A DNA stretch of 64,000 bases from Lachnospiraceae bacterium (GTDB taxonomy: Bacteria > Bacillota_A > Clostridia > Lachnospirales > Lachnospiraceae): assembly GCA_016287765.1 (NCBI GenBank), contig JAEEWS010000012.1, positions 6,372-70,371 on the forward strand. The letters run 5' to 3'. The position numbers and the translations under genes were made by a program. Under the pieces are notes generated by a model. That model had not been told where the DNA came from. It saw only the letters and a program-made list of their open reading frames with translations, and made no database searches. This document shows positions 45,195 to 53,390 of the stretch, in pieces. Each line of letters begins with the position of its first letter. Position 1 is the stretch's first letter.

Positions 45195-46883
45195 TTAAAG
45201 GTTTTTTCTAACGGTATTGACAAATTCCGAATTATTTCTTGTGTGTGCGCACATATTTATGAGTTTTTCGGTAGCATCCTCAGGATGAGCGCCGTTCAAT
45301 GCTTTACGGATTATATTCATTGCATCCGCCTCATCGGCAGTAAGCAAAAGATCGTCTCTTCTCGTTCCCGACTTCTGAAGGTCGATGGCCGGGAAGATCC
45401 TTCTTTCCGAAAGGTTTCTGTCAAGTACCAGTTCCATATTACCGGTACCCTTAAATTCCTCAAATACCACATCATCCATTCTGCTTCCGGTATCCACAAG
45501 AGCGGTTGCAAGGATAGTAAGACTTCCGCCTTCTCTCATCTTTCTTGCCGCGCCGAAGAACTTCTTGGGCATATGAAGTGCGGCGGGATCGAGACCTCCG
45601 GAAAGTGTACGTCCGCTGGACTGACATGTAAGGTTATAAGCTCTTGCCAGTCTGGTAATGGAATCAAGGAGGATAACTACATCATTTCCGTATTCCACAA
45701 GACGTTTTGCACGATCGATGACCATTTCCGAAACTCTCTTATGGTTTTCGGGCAATTCATCAAAAGTGGAATAGATAACTTCCACCTTTTCACCGTGGAT
45801 CGACTCCTTAATATCCGTCACTTCCTCGGGTCTTTCATCGATAAGAAGAATGATCAGGTTCATATCCGGATGATTCCTGGTAATGGAATTGGCGATCTCC
45901 TTAAGAAGTGTGGTTTTACCTGATTTTGGCTGGGAAACTATCATACCTCTCTGTCCCTTGCCGATGGGAGCTATCAGGTCAACCATTCTTGCGGCAACAG
46001 AACTGCCGTTTGTTTCAAGATGTATCCTCTCATAAGGAAATACCGGAGTCAGGTTTTCGAATTTCTTTCTCTTGAGCGTTTCTTCAATGGAGAAGCTGTT
46101 TACGCTCTTTATGTAGAGAAGGGCGGAAAACTTTTCGGAAGCGGTTTTGATCTTGGTGTTTCCGCAGATGATATCTCCGGATCTCAAGGCATATCTTTTG
46201 ATCTGGGCCGGTGATACATAGACATCATTTTCTCCGGGGAGATAATTATCGCAGCGGATAAATCCGAAACCGTCGGGCATGATCTCAAGAATGCCGTTTT
46301 TCTCAACACCGCTGTCAAGTTCAGACTGCTGTTCGGGTGTCAGGAAACTGCCCATATCGTACTGTATATTCTGTTCACGCTGCAGGGGACGTTCCTGGAT
46401 ACTTCTTCTGTCCTGATCCGCAGGCCTTTCAAACATTGTCCTCTTTTCCTGCTCTGCAGGGCGTTCCGACATAGTCCTCTTTTCCTGCTCCGCAGGATGT
46501 TCAAGCATCACCCTCTTTTCCTGCTCTGCAGGGCGTTCAAGCATTACTCTCCTCTGCAAAGGCTGTCCTCTGTCCGCCATATTCCTGTTTCTGTCATATC
46601 CTGTTCTGGGCTTGTCTCCCATGGGACGTCTCAGATATTCCTTTTCGGTTTTTACAGGGCTTTTTTCTTCTCTTGCCTCTTCCTTATTAGCTTTAACAGG
46701 CTCTTTCTTTTCTTCCCTTTTTATTTCTTTTGGGGTGTTTTCGCTTGCTTCCCTGGCTTTTTCCTTGTCAAGGCCGGTAAGATACTCACAAAGGGTCTCT
46801 TTTCTCATTAAAGAAATGCCCTTTATATTTCTTTCCTTTGCATAAGCCTTAAGTTCGGCAAGTGACATTTTTTCATAATCCAT
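45195..46883 (-). CDS. rho: transcription termination factor Rho with repeat-containing insert
   Basis: A 562-residue hexameric RNA helicase that terminates transcription. The N-terminal Rho helix domain ([15 protein letters not shown]) is followed by a charged disordered insert (about 45-175). The RNA-binding OSB fold ([26 protein letters not shown]) comes next, then the ATPase core with [24 protein letters not shown] and [11 protein letters not shown]. The insert carries five copies of a 12-residue repeat. The ATG at 46883 follows AAGGAG by 7 nt; a GTG one codon earlier is an alternative. Disordered inserts at this position are known in other bacterial Rho proteins. Confidence 0.96.
   Translation of the reverse strand: MDYEKMSLAELKAYAKERNIKGISLMRKETLCEYLTGLDKEKAREASENTPKEIKREEKKEPVKANKEEAREEKSPVKTEKEYLRRPMGDKPRTGYDRNRNMADRGQPLQRRVMLERPAEQEKRVMLEHPAEQEKRTMSERPAEQEKRTMFERPADQDRRSIQERPLQREQNIQYDMGSFLTPEQQSELDSGVEKNGILEIMPDGFGFIRCDNYLPGENDVYVSPAQIKRYALRSGDIICGNTKIKTASEKFSALLYIKSVNSFSIEETLKRKKFENLTPVFPYERIHLETNGSSVAARMVDLIAPIGKGQRGMIVSQPKSGKTTLLKEIANSITRNHPDMNLIILLIDERPEEVTDIKESIHGEKVEVIYSTFDELPENHKRVSEMVIDRAKRLVEYGNDVVILLDSITRLARAYNLTCQSSGRTLSGGLDPAALHMPKKFFGAARKMREGGSLTILATALVDTGSRMDDVVFEEFKGTGNMELVLDRNLSERRIFPAIDLQKSGTRRDDLLLTADEADAMNIIRKALNGAHPEDATEKLINMCAHTRNNSEFVNTVRKNL
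46374..46550 (-). repeat. 36-bp tandem repeat inside rho
   Basis: Rho residues 112-170 are five consecutive units of pattern R-x-M-x-E-x-P-A-E-Q-E-K, the last two more diverged. The DNA units (36 bp) are highly similar, for example the repeated TTTTCCTGCTC(T/C)GCAGG segment on the plus strand. Copy number is expected to vary by slippage. Confidence 0.85.
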
Positions 46884-46954
46884 CACAAGTCTCCTTCTTT
46901 ATATTGATATTAATGCTTAAAACAAATGTGTGTGGGGTAATTAAGATTAATTAA

Positions 46955-46984
46955 GAAAACAGGGCGGCGGTAGAAATGCCGCCC
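46955..46984 (-). terminator. terminator of the trigger-factor-like lipoprotein gene
   Basis: On the minus strand GGGCGGC pairs with GCCGCCC around a 9-nt loop, followed by TGTTTTC. It lies 22 nt after the stop codon. Confidence 0.72.
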
Positions 46985-47006
46985 TTAAATCTGTTCAAAA
47001 AAAAGT

Positions 47007-48056
47007 TTAAAAGATCTTTGCGTTATCGATCAGGAACTCGATGGTAAGATCCATAAGAACCGCTTCCTTGACCTTGTTTTCACCTACATTGGTGATCAAC
47101 TCGTCAACAGATGAGTATCCGTACTGTTCAGCGTAATCAGTGCCTCTTTCCTTCATAACCTCATCGGTAACTTCAATATTCTCTTTGTTTGCGATCTCTT
47201 TTATAATGTACTGATAAGCTACATTTTGAGTAGCCCCTTCAAGGCAATAATCATGAAGTGCTTCATAGCTTTCAAATCCAAGACTGTATTGAAGCATAGT
47301 CAATTCATCCGCTCCATACATCTGCGCATACTGCTGTACGCTTTGAACCGCATAACTGTAAACAGATTCACAATATTCATTGATCTCATCTTCGGGAAGA
47401 TCTTCTGTTTTACAGTTCTCGGATAAGTGGGTTCCAAGCTGCTCGGTGTAACTCTCATAGTTCAGATCATGAGATACGGCGTCATTAAACGCCTGCACCG
47501 TCTCATATTTAAGAAGCTTTTTAACATTCTCGTCATTAAGCTCCAGCAGATTCTTTCTTGTGATCTTCTTCACAGTAACATCAAAAACAACTGCCGCACC
47601 GTTAAGCTCTTCATTGCCGTAATCCTCGGGGAACGTAAGATCAAGTGCCTTTGTTTCACCCTTTTTCATTCCGATTATTCCGTCCTCAAATCCGGGAATG
47701 AAGTAATTCGATCCGATCACCAGAGCAGTTCCTTCTTCGCTTTGGTCTGTTCCGCCTGCAAAAGCAACTCCGTCTTTCTTTCCCACATAATTGATATATG
47801 CGGTATCACCGGATTCAACCGGTCCTTCGATCTCTATATTCTCATAGAAATACTGAGCCACATAGGAATCGATCTTTTTTTGGATCTCCTCATCGCTTAC
47901 GCTCTTAAGGGCGATCCCTTTATACTCGCAGAGTGTTATCTTGGGTTCGGATTTTTTACCTTGTGCTTTTTCGGATGAAGAACCACCTTTTCCGCATGCA
48001 GCAAGGCTTGCCGTCATTGATAAGATAAGTGCAACGGCTAAAAATTTCTTTTTCAT
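47007..48056 (-). CDS. trigger-factor-like peptidyl-prolyl isomerase lipoprotein
   Basis: A 349-residue protein with a lipoprotein signal (SLAACGK, Cys21). An FKBP-type PPIase domain occupies about 78-165 (DTAYINYVGKKDG, IPGFEDGIIGMKKGE, LTFPEDYG). A helical region of trigger-factor C-terminal type follows (165-349). The ribosome-binding N-terminal domain of true trigger factor is absent. It would act as a folding factor outside the membrane, in the place of PrsA-like foldases. It is transcribed alone, bounded by hairpins on both sides. Confidence 0.87.
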   Translation of the reverse strand: MKKKFLAVALILSMTASLAACGKGGSSSEKAQGKKSEPKITLCEYKGIALKSVSDEEIQKKIDSYVAQYFYENIEIEGPVESGDTAYINYVGKKDGVAFAGGTDQSEEGTALVIGSNYFIPGFEDGIIGMKKGETKALDLTFPEDYGNEELNGAAVVFDVTVKKITRKNLLELNDENVKKLLKYETVQAFNDAVSHDLNYESYTEQLGTHLSENCKTEDLPEDEINEYCESVYSYAVQSVQQYAQMYGADELTMLQYSLGFESYEALHDYCLEGATQNVAYQYIIKEIANKENIEVTDEVMKERGTDYAEQYGYSSVDELITNVGENKVKEAVLMDLTIEFLIDNAKIF

Positions 48057-48169
48057 AAAAAAACAATTTCCTTCCTCTGTATCTTCACATCTTTTCCCTG
48101 GGCAAAAGAATTTTACCGAACGGGATTAATGAAAATGTGACTTGCAGAATTGTAACACATATCCGTCGG

Positions 48170-48198
48170 AAAATAAAGTCCTTTTTCTTTGGGACTTT
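48170..48198. terminator. AT-rich hairpin between CapA-like gene and PPIase gene
   Basis: AAAGTCC (48175-48181) and GGACTTT (48192-48198) form a 7-bp stem with a 10-nt loop. The minus strand continues ATTTTCC and the plus strand TTCTTTTC. It lies about 25 nt after the CapA-like stop and probably terminates it. Confidence 0.6.
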
Positions 48199-48221
48199 TT
48201 CTTTTCGGATCATACCTTGCT

Positions 48222-49385
48222 TTATATCTGGTCCAGAATGTATTTTTTAACCTTTTCCAGACTGCTTTCTTTCCATTTACCTTCTTCCGCTTTTTCCGCA
48301 AGAGGACATATTATCCTTAGATCAAGAGCTTCTCCTTCCACTCTTCCGCTTCGCTTCGGATCCATGAAATTTTCTTTCCATTTGGCTTCGTCCGCATTTT
48401 TGTATTCCAGGGGTTTTAGATATATTTCTCTTCTCTTTGTGGCGGAAAGGAACATTTTTGCTGCCAAAGGAGCAAGGAGTTCATAATCTTTTTCATTTAC
48501 CTCTTCAAAGATATCCGGCAAAGCAGCTTCTTCGATATGCTCCGTGTTTCTGTTGATAACCAGCCCCTTTGCAGTGGCCTCACAATCTTCTTCCGTAAAG
48601 TCAAGTCTTAAAAGTATCCCTTTTTCCGTATTAAACTGAGCCCTTTGGTAATCCGTATCAAAAATAAAATTACCCAGGGAGTAAAAGATCATCTTATCTC
48701 CCGCTTTTTCGTAATTCATGGGAACATGGGGATGATGTCCCACCACAATGTCAGCCCCCATTTTAAGAAACTCCAGATATCTGTCCCTGGTATAGGGTGA
48801 AGGAAGTGAAGTGAATTCTTCTCCGCCGTGGGATACGATGATGCACCAACGACAGTTTTTTTTGATCTCCTCTATATTCTTCCTTATTATATCCGTTTCA
48901 TTCCAGTTGAGGCAACCGGCCTTATCTTCCCCTGCGGGTTTACAGCCTCTTCGGTATCCTACCGAGAATATGCCTATACCTCCTGCACCGCTTAATATCA
49001 CAGGCCTCGCGGCTTCTTTAATGTTAAGCCCCGCTCCCAGGGGGACAGCACCGGCTTTTTCAACCTCCTCAAGAGTGGCTCTCACCCCTTCTTCCCCTGC
49101 ATCCATAATGTGATTATTACAGAGATTCCATATGTCTGCACGGATATTCTTTAATACCTTAACAGCTCCCGGATCCATGGTGTGTACCAGTTGAGCCGTG
49201 CCTTCCCTTGCTTCTTCCGTTTTGGGTGCCACAAGAGGCCCCTCCACATTGGGTATCACATGATCCGCCTCTTTAAAAAATTTCAGGATCCCCTCTGAAA
49301 GAAGTTCTTCGTCTTCCCATTTCCCTTTCATATAACGGTCAAAACCTATATCCCCGGTAAAGACCAGCGAAACCTTTTCCTTCAT
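48222..49385 (-). CDS. CapA-family metallophosphatase-like protein
   Basis: A 387-residue member of the CapA/PgsA poly-gamma-glutamate fold. Motifs are FTGDIGFDRYM, NVEGPLV, CNNHIMDAG, VSHGGEEF, VGHHPHVP and SLGNFIFD. No signal peptide is seen, unlike classical PgsA, so the protein is probably cytoplasmic. Other poly-gamma-glutamate genes are absent, so a phosphatase role on another substrate is as likely. GGAGAAGAT precedes the ATG; it lies 20 nt after the ZIP transporter gene. Confidence 0.85.
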   Translation of the reverse strand: MKEKVSLVFTGDIGFDRYMKGKWEDEELLSEGILKFFKEADHVIPNVEGPLVAPKTEEAREGTAQLVHTMDPGAVKVLKNIRADIWNLCNNHIMDAGEEGVRATLEEVEKAGAVPLGAGLNIKEAARPVILSGAGGIGIFSVGYRRGCKPAGEDKAGCLNWNETDIIRKNIEEIKKNCRWCIIVSHGGEEFTSLPSPYTRDRYLEFLKMGADIVVGHHPHVPMNYEKAGDKMIFYSLGNFIFDTDYQRAQFNTEKGILLRLDFTEEDCEATAKGLVINRNTEHIEEAALPDIFEEVNEKDYELLAPLAAKMFLSATKRREIYLKPLEYKNADEAKWKENFMDPKRSGRVEGEALDLRIICPLAEKAEEGKWKESSLEKVKKYILDQI

Positions 49386-49405
49386 ATCTTCTCCGTATAG
49401 TTTTA

Positions 49406-50209
49406 TCAGCCCAGTGCCACATCAAGGATCATCATAAGAATGAAACCTATTCCGAAGCCCACAGTGCCGTGATTGGTGTGATTGTCTCCGTCTCCCGCAG
49501 CTTCGGGGATCAGTTCCTCCACAACCACATAAAGCATTGCTCCTGCCGCAAAGGAAAGAAGATAAGGGAGCATGTGGGAGATAAATCCGGTGAGCAGAAT
49601 GGTAATAAATGCCATAACCGGTTCCACAGCTCCGGACAAAGTTCCGAGAAGAAAAGCCTTGCCCTTTTTCTCTCCTTCACTTGCCAAAGGCATGGAGATA
49701 ACCGCTCCTTCCGGGAAATTCTGAATGGCAATACCTATTGCCAGCGCAAGGGCGCTTGCCATGGTAATACCTTCTTCTCCCTTAAGCGCTCCGGCAAAAA
49801 CCACGCCGGGTGCCATACCTTCAGGGATGTTATGAAGTGTTACGGCAAGGCAGAGCATTATCGATCTGCTTATGGCCTTCTTCTTACCGAGAACCCCCTC
49901 CGGTTTATCCGATGTAAGATGAAGGTGGGGGATCAAATGATCAAGAAACAGGAGGAAAAGCATACCTGCCGCCGTACCCACCGCTGCAGGCATAAATGCC
50001 AGCTTTCCCATATCATCGCTCGCCTCAATGGCAGGTATCAGCAACGACCATACGGAAGCCGCCACCATAACTCCCGAAGCAAAGCCGAGAAGGCTCTTCT
50101 GCAGGCTCTCTTTCATCTGCCCGCGCAGAAAAAACACACAGGCAGAGCCCGCCATTGTACCTATAAAAGGGATCATAAGCCCTATAAATGTTTGTAATAT
50201 CTTTTCCAT
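49406..50209 (-). CDS. ZIP-family metal transporter
   Basis: A 267-residue membrane protein with about eight helices. The metal-binding helices are clear: TLHNIPEGMAPG in helix 4, AIQNFPEGAV in helix 5 and EELIPEA in helix 7. A His-containing loop between helices 3 and 4 (DHLIPHLHL) fits ZIP proteins. It would import zinc, iron or manganese. The ATG at 50209 follows AAGGAGG by 5 nt; the frame runs 41 codons further upstream without support. A terminator separates it from the upstream microprotein gene. Confidence 0.93.
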   Translation of the reverse strand: MEKILQTFIGLMIPFIGTMAGSACVFFLRGQMKESLQKSLLGFASGVMVAASVWSLLIPAIEASDDMGKLAFMPAAVGTAAGMLFLLFLDHLIPHLHLTSDKPEGVLGKKKAISRSIMLCLAVTLHNIPEGMAPGVVFAGALKGEEGITMASALALAIGIAIQNFPEGAVISMPLASEGEKKGKAFLLGTLSGAVEPVMAFITILLTGFISHMLPYLLSFAAGAMLYVVVEELIPEAAGDGDNHTNHGTVGFGIGFILMMILDVALG

Positions 50210-50360
50210 ATCAGCCTCCTTAAAGACAGGACAATAAATCCCATCCGTATTCAGACAAAGACAGATTAAACAATTTTTCCTGTTTTGTAAAGCCCCTATC
50301 CCCATACCTGTTGCTCCGCAAACTGATCTCATAAATATTTAAGGGCTGATCTTATTGCAT

Positions 50361-50388
50361 AAAAAAACCCGTAAATCTCTTTACGGGT
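50361..50388 (-). terminator. rho-independent terminator of the microprotein gene
   Basis: On the minus strand ACCCGTAAA pairs perfectly with TTTACGGGT around a GAGA tetraloop, followed by seven T. It ends the short transcript 8 nt beyond the stop codon of the 34-residue ORF. Confidence 0.9.
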
Positions 50389-50395
50389 CCGGTTT

Positions 50396-50500
50396 TTAAT
50401 CATCCTTCTTATTGGAAACCAATGCAACGATAACGATGGCTATCGCCACCAATAAGATTATGCCTATTACACCGACAAGTAATAATGAAATCACGCTCAT
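50396..50500 (-). CDS. 34-residue single-helix membrane microprotein
   Basis: A 34-codon ORF starting MSVISLLLVGVIGI and ending NKKDD. Residues 3-27 form one hydrophobic helix followed by a charged tail, so the protein should insert in the membrane with the tail inside. An exceptionally strong GGGGGAGG lies directly before the ATG. It has its own promoter 43 nt upstream and its own terminator 8 nt downstream. This complete expression cassette is the main evidence for a real gene. No family is recognised; functions of similar small proteins include toxin, transporter subunit or regulator. Confidence 0.75.
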   Translation of the reverse strand: MSVISLLLVGVIGIILLVAIAIVIVALVSNKKDD

Positions 50501-50542
50501 TTCCTCCCCCTTACTTTGCATGAGTTTTCAGGTTACCTTAAA

Positions 50543-50571
50543 ATTTTACATTATAAAGCTTTAAATATCAA
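50543..50571 (-). promoter_or_regulatory. promoter of the microprotein gene
   Basis: On the minus strand TTGATA (50571-50566) and TAAAAT (50548-50543) are 17 nt apart, beginning just after the mnmA stop. Confidence 0.65.
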
Positions 50572-50575
50572 GCTT

Positions 50576-51658
50576 TTATGCCTTTATCACTCCTCCGCCC
50601 ACGATCCAGTCATCCTTATATAATACCGCCGACTGTCCGGGCGTAGCAGCCCTTACCGGGCTTTCAAATATCAGTTTTATCTCATTATCCGAAACATATT
50701 TTACCCGGCAGGGAACATTCTGCTGGGAATATCTTATCTTTCCGGTATAAAAAACAGCCTCATCAAAATGCTCTTCACCCATGTAGCTGAGATCAGTCAC
50801 TTCTACTTCTGTTGTAAAAAGGTCATCGTTATCTCCGAGGATCACGTCTCCCGTTTCCGTATCTATCCTGCATACATATGCTCTGCGCCCCAAGGCTATA
50901 TCCAGGCCTTTTCTCTGTCCTATGGTATATCTGGCGGTGCCTCCGTGAGGTCCCAGAATGTTGCCCTTAAGATCCTTAAAATAGCCCTCTTTTCCCAGAC
51001 TTCCGGTCTTTTCTTTTATAAAACCCGCATAGTCTCCGTCGTCGATAAAACATATGTCCTGACTGTCCTTTTTGTGAGCCACGGGAAGGCCTGCAGCTTC
51101 GGCCATTTTTCTGATCTCCGGCTTTTCGTACAGTCCCACGGGCATAAGGGTGTGAGCCAGTTCCTCCTGAGTCAGCATATAGAGCACGTAGCTTTGATCC
51201 TTTTCTTTGCTTACCGCCTTTTGGATCGTGTATCTTCCGTTGGGCAGTTTAAGCACCCGTGCATAGTGACCGGTGGCAATGTGATCGGCTCCGATCTCCA
51301 GACATCTGTTAAGAAAAGCCTCCCATTTTACATACCTGTTACAGATTATGCAGGGGTTGGGTGTAATGCCGTCAAGATAGGCGGAAGTAAACCTGTCTAT
51401 GACCTTTTCCTTAAATATGTCCCTGAAATTCATAACATAATAAGGTATTCCCAGGCATTCCGCAACTCTTCTGGCGTCGTCCACCGCAGAAAGACCGCAG
51501 CAGCCGCCCTCGTTTTCCGAAAATGCGGCATTGGGCTGCCATATCTCCATGGTGGCTCCCATAACATCGTAGCCCTGTCCCTTTAACAGCCATGCGCAAA
51601 CAGAGGAATCTACTCCTCCGGACATGCCCACGACCACTTTTTTCTTTATGTCTGTCAT
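50576..51658 (-). CDS. mnmA: tRNA-specific 2-thiouridylase MnmA
   Basis: A 360-residue enzyme that thiolates U34 in Lys, Glu and Gln tRNAs. The PP-loop is GMSGGVDSSV, and catalytic cysteines lie in TPNPCIICNRYVKW and in the SQDICFI segment. The C-terminal beta domains end in PGQSAVLYKDD. The start overlaps the stop of the serine acetyltransferase gene by 4 nt (ATGA), linking cysteine supply with tRNA sulfur transfer. No cysteine desulfurase is next to it. Confidence 0.96.
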   Translation of the reverse strand: MTDIKKKVVVGMSGGVDSSVCAWLLKGQGYDVMGATMEIWQPNAAFSENEGGCCGLSAVDDARRVAECLGIPYYVMNFRDIFKEKVIDRFTSAYLDGITPNPCIICNRYVKWEAFLNRCLEIGADHIATGHYARVLKLPNGRYTIQKAVSKEKDQSYVLYMLTQEELAHTLMPVGLYEKPEIRKMAEAAGLPVAHKKDSQDICFIDDGDYAGFIKEKTGSLGKEGYFKDLKGNILGPHGGTARYTIGQRKGLDIALGRRAYVCRIDTETGDVILGDNDDLFTTEVEVTDLSYMGEEHFDEAVFYTGKIRYSQQNVPCRVKYVSDNEIKLIFESPVRAATPGQSAVLYKDDWIVGGGVIKA

Positions 51659-52566
51659 ACTTTTACGTCTCTCCCTCTGAAGGTAAGCTCGGGATTTTTC
51701 ATGCTGACCTGAGTATTGGCGGGCACAGGCTCAGTGATAAAAGCGTTACCGCCTATGGTACAATTCTCGCCGATCACGGTCTCTCCGCCAAGAATAGAAG
51801 CGTTGGAATATATGGTAACATTGTCTTTGATGGTGGGATGACGCTTTTTGCCTGCAAGAAGCTGTCCCTTTCTGGTGGAAAGAGCACCCAGAGTAACGCC
51901 CTGGTAGATCTTTACATTATTTCCTATTTCTGTGGTCTCACCGATAACCACGCCTGTTCCGTGATCGATGAAGAAATACTCGCCTATAACGGCTCCCGGG
52001 TTAATATCGATACCCGTTCTGGAATGGGCATATTCCGTCATCATCCTGGGGATGAAGGGCACGTTTTTAAGGTACAGCTCATGGGCTATCCTGTATATAA
52101 AAATGGCATTGAAGCCGGGATAAGAGAATATGATGGCTTCTTTACTGCCGGATGCGGGATCCCCGTCGTAGGCAGCCTGTATGTCCGTAAGAAGAACTCT
52201 CTGGATCTCGGGAAACTTTTCGGCAAAACCCAGACATATCTCTTCCGCTTCCTCAACAAGGGCCTCACATGCGGGCTCAGCTTCTGTACCGTATCTGAGT
52301 GCCACCAGCACCTGATTTTTAAGTTCCTCCACAATGGAGCTTACCATCTCGCCCGCAAAATATCTGGAGGAGACCTTGTCAAATTCACTCTGTCCGAAAT
52401 ACCCCGGGAACATGAGTCTTCTGATGGCCTTTATGATCTTAATGATCTTCTCCCTGTCGGGAAGATTGTTCTTTCCGAAGGGATTCAGCAGCTCATTCCT
52501 GTCATAATTGTCATTCATGCTCGCTGCCACGCGATCAAGTATACTGTCCTTTTCTTTATTATCCAT
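51655..52566 (-). CDS. epsC: serine O-acetyltransferase (EpsC type)
   Basis: A 303-residue enzyme that acetylates serine for cysteine synthesis. A helical N-terminal domain is followed by a left-handed hexapeptide helix with HSRTGIDINPGAVIG, FIDHGTGVVIGETTEIG, KIYQGVTLGA and the HPTIKDNVTI segment. The length matches the longer EpsC variant of Clostridia and Bacteroidetes, not the ~220-residue CysE of Bacillus. AAAGGGG precedes the ATG by 5 nt. It heads the unit with mnmA. Confidence 0.93.
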   Translation of the reverse strand: MDNKEKDSILDRVAASMNDNYDRNELLNPFGKNNLPDREKIIKIIKAIRRLMFPGYFGQSEFDKVSSRYFAGEMVSSIVEELKNQVLVALRYGTEAEPACEALVEEAEEICLGFAEKFPEIQRVLLTDIQAAYDGDPASGSKEAIIFSYPGFNAIFIYRIAHELYLKNVPFIPRMMTEYAHSRTGIDINPGAVIGEYFFIDHGTGVVIGETTEIGNNVKIYQGVTLGALSTRKGQLLAGKKRHPTIKDNVTIYSNASILGGETVIGENCTIGGNAFITEPVPANTQVSMKNPELTFRGRDVKV

Positions 52567-52648
52567 TTTTACCCCTTTTCATACAGCCGGATCTTGTGCG
52601 GGAGCACATCTCCGACAGTGATAAAGATAATCTCAACTGTTTCTTTTC

Positions 52649-52678
52649 ACTATATTCCATCCCCGGCTTTCTTGTCAA
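52649..52678 (-). promoter_or_regulatory. promoter of epsC-mnmA
   Basis: On the minus strand a perfect TTGACA (52678-52673) and TATAGT (52654-52649) are 18 nt apart, about 80 nt before the ATG. The leader between them and the gene is too short for a T-box. Confidence 0.75.
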
Positions 52679-52722
52679 TGATTAAATTACTCTAAAGCCT
52701 TATTCCGAGCGCTCATCACATC

Positions 52723-52751
52723 TTGACACCGAATCTTTTCTTCCATATAAT
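52723..52751 (+). promoter_or_regulatory. consensus sigma-A promoter of the desulfoferrodoxin gene
   Basis: TTGACA (52723-52728), 17 nt, TATAAT (52746-52751): both hexamers and the spacing match the consensus exactly. This predicts strong constitutive transcription. No obvious PerR- or Fur-like palindrome overlaps it. Confidence 0.88.
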
Positions 52752-52803
52752 CAGCTTACAACTATATTAGCCGATACGGCTGCAACCAACAAGGAGGTAA
52801 TAC

Positions 52804-53178
52804 ATGGAGCTTAAATTCTATCGTTGTCCCGTTTGCGGACAGATCGTTGCGATCGTTAAAGAGACAGGCAGTCCTTTGATCTGCTGCGGCCGGGAAATGC
52901 AGGAGATCAAGGCGGGAGTATCCGACGGTGCCGCAGAAAAGCACGTACCCGTTTATGAAGTAAAGGATAATATCGTAACCGTTAAGGTAGGTTCCGTTGA
53001 CCATCCCATGCTCCCCGAGCATTACATTGAGTGGATCGCCATCCGGACAAAAAATGGCAACCAGAGAAAGGCTCTTAAGCCCGGAGAAGCTCCCAAAGCA
53101 TCCTTTGCTATCCTTGAAGGTGATGAGGTAGTTGCCGTATATGCTTACTGCAATCTCCATTCTCTTTGGAAGGCATGA
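52804..53178 (+). CDS. desulfoferrodoxin (superoxide reductase)
   Basis: A 124-residue two-domain protein. The N-terminal desulforedoxin-type iron site has Cys8, Cys11, Cys27 and Cys28. The C-terminal superoxide reductase site shows EKHVPVYE, VDHPMLPEHYIEW and the YCNLHSLWK segment that supplies the Cys and last His ligands. It reduces superoxide to peroxide without releasing oxygen, a defence typical of strict anaerobes. AAGGAGG lies 6 nt before the ATG. The gene is monocistronic with a perfect promoter and a strong terminator. Confidence 0.96.
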   Translation: MELKFYRCPVCGQIVAIVKETGSPLICCGREMQEIKAGVSDGAAEKHVPVYEVKDNIVTVKVGSVDHPMLPEHYIEWIAIRTKNGNQRKALKPGEAPKASFAILEGDEVVAVYAYCNLHSLWKA

Positions 53179-53225
53179 AACCTGTTTTAAGAGAATAATT
53201 CATTAAAATTTAATTTTTGTAATCC

Positions 53226-53268
53226 AAACGGCACAAGTGTTTCAGGCACTTGTGCCGTTTTCTTTCCT
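53226..53268 (+). terminator. rho-independent terminator of the desulfoferrodoxin gene
   Basis: AAACGGCACAAGTG and CACTTGTGCCGTTT form a perfect 14-bp stem with a 7-nt loop, followed by TCTTTCCTT. Confidence 0.9.
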
Positions 53269-53287
53269 TATTCAGGTAAAATTTTTC

Positions 53288-53316
53288 TTGACACTCCCGT
53301 TAGCACGTGCTAACAT
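53288..53316 (+). promoter_or_regulatory. promoter of the feo operon
   Basis: TTGACA (53288-53293) and TAACAT (53311-53316) are 17 nt apart. The spacer and -10 box are overlapped by the first operator palindrome, as expected for a repressible promoter. Confidence 0.8.
53299..53314. promoter_or_regulatory. feo operator 1, perfect 16-bp palindrome
   Basis: GTTAGCACGTGCTAAC is perfectly palindromic. It has the half-sites GTTAG/CTAAC spaced by 6 nt and covers the -10 box. TTAG...CTAA half-sites are typical of DtxR/IdeR-type iron repressors. Confidence 0.78.
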
Positions 53317-53326
53317 ACTTCGCGGA

Positions 53327-53342
53327 GTTAGTCAGCCCTAAC
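53327..53342. promoter_or_regulatory. feo operator 2
   Basis: GTTAGTCAGCCCTAAC repeats the GTTAG-N6-CTAAC pattern, extended by A/T on each side, 28 bp centre-to-centre from operator 1 and just past the transcription start. Two copies with identical arms and spacing make a chance match unlikely. Confidence 0.75.
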
Positions 53343-53390
53343 TAATCGTGCCCCGGTAAATGTCGGGATTAAATAATGAAAGGAAGATGA

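Noticed and set aside
51592..52695. 367-codon plus-strand frame opposite epsC
   Set aside because: It is antisense to a well-supported hexapeptide-repeat enzyme and has no start signal.
52567..52803. Fur or PerR box between epsC and the desulfoferrodoxin gene
   Set aside because: No inverted repeat of the right type overlaps either promoter.
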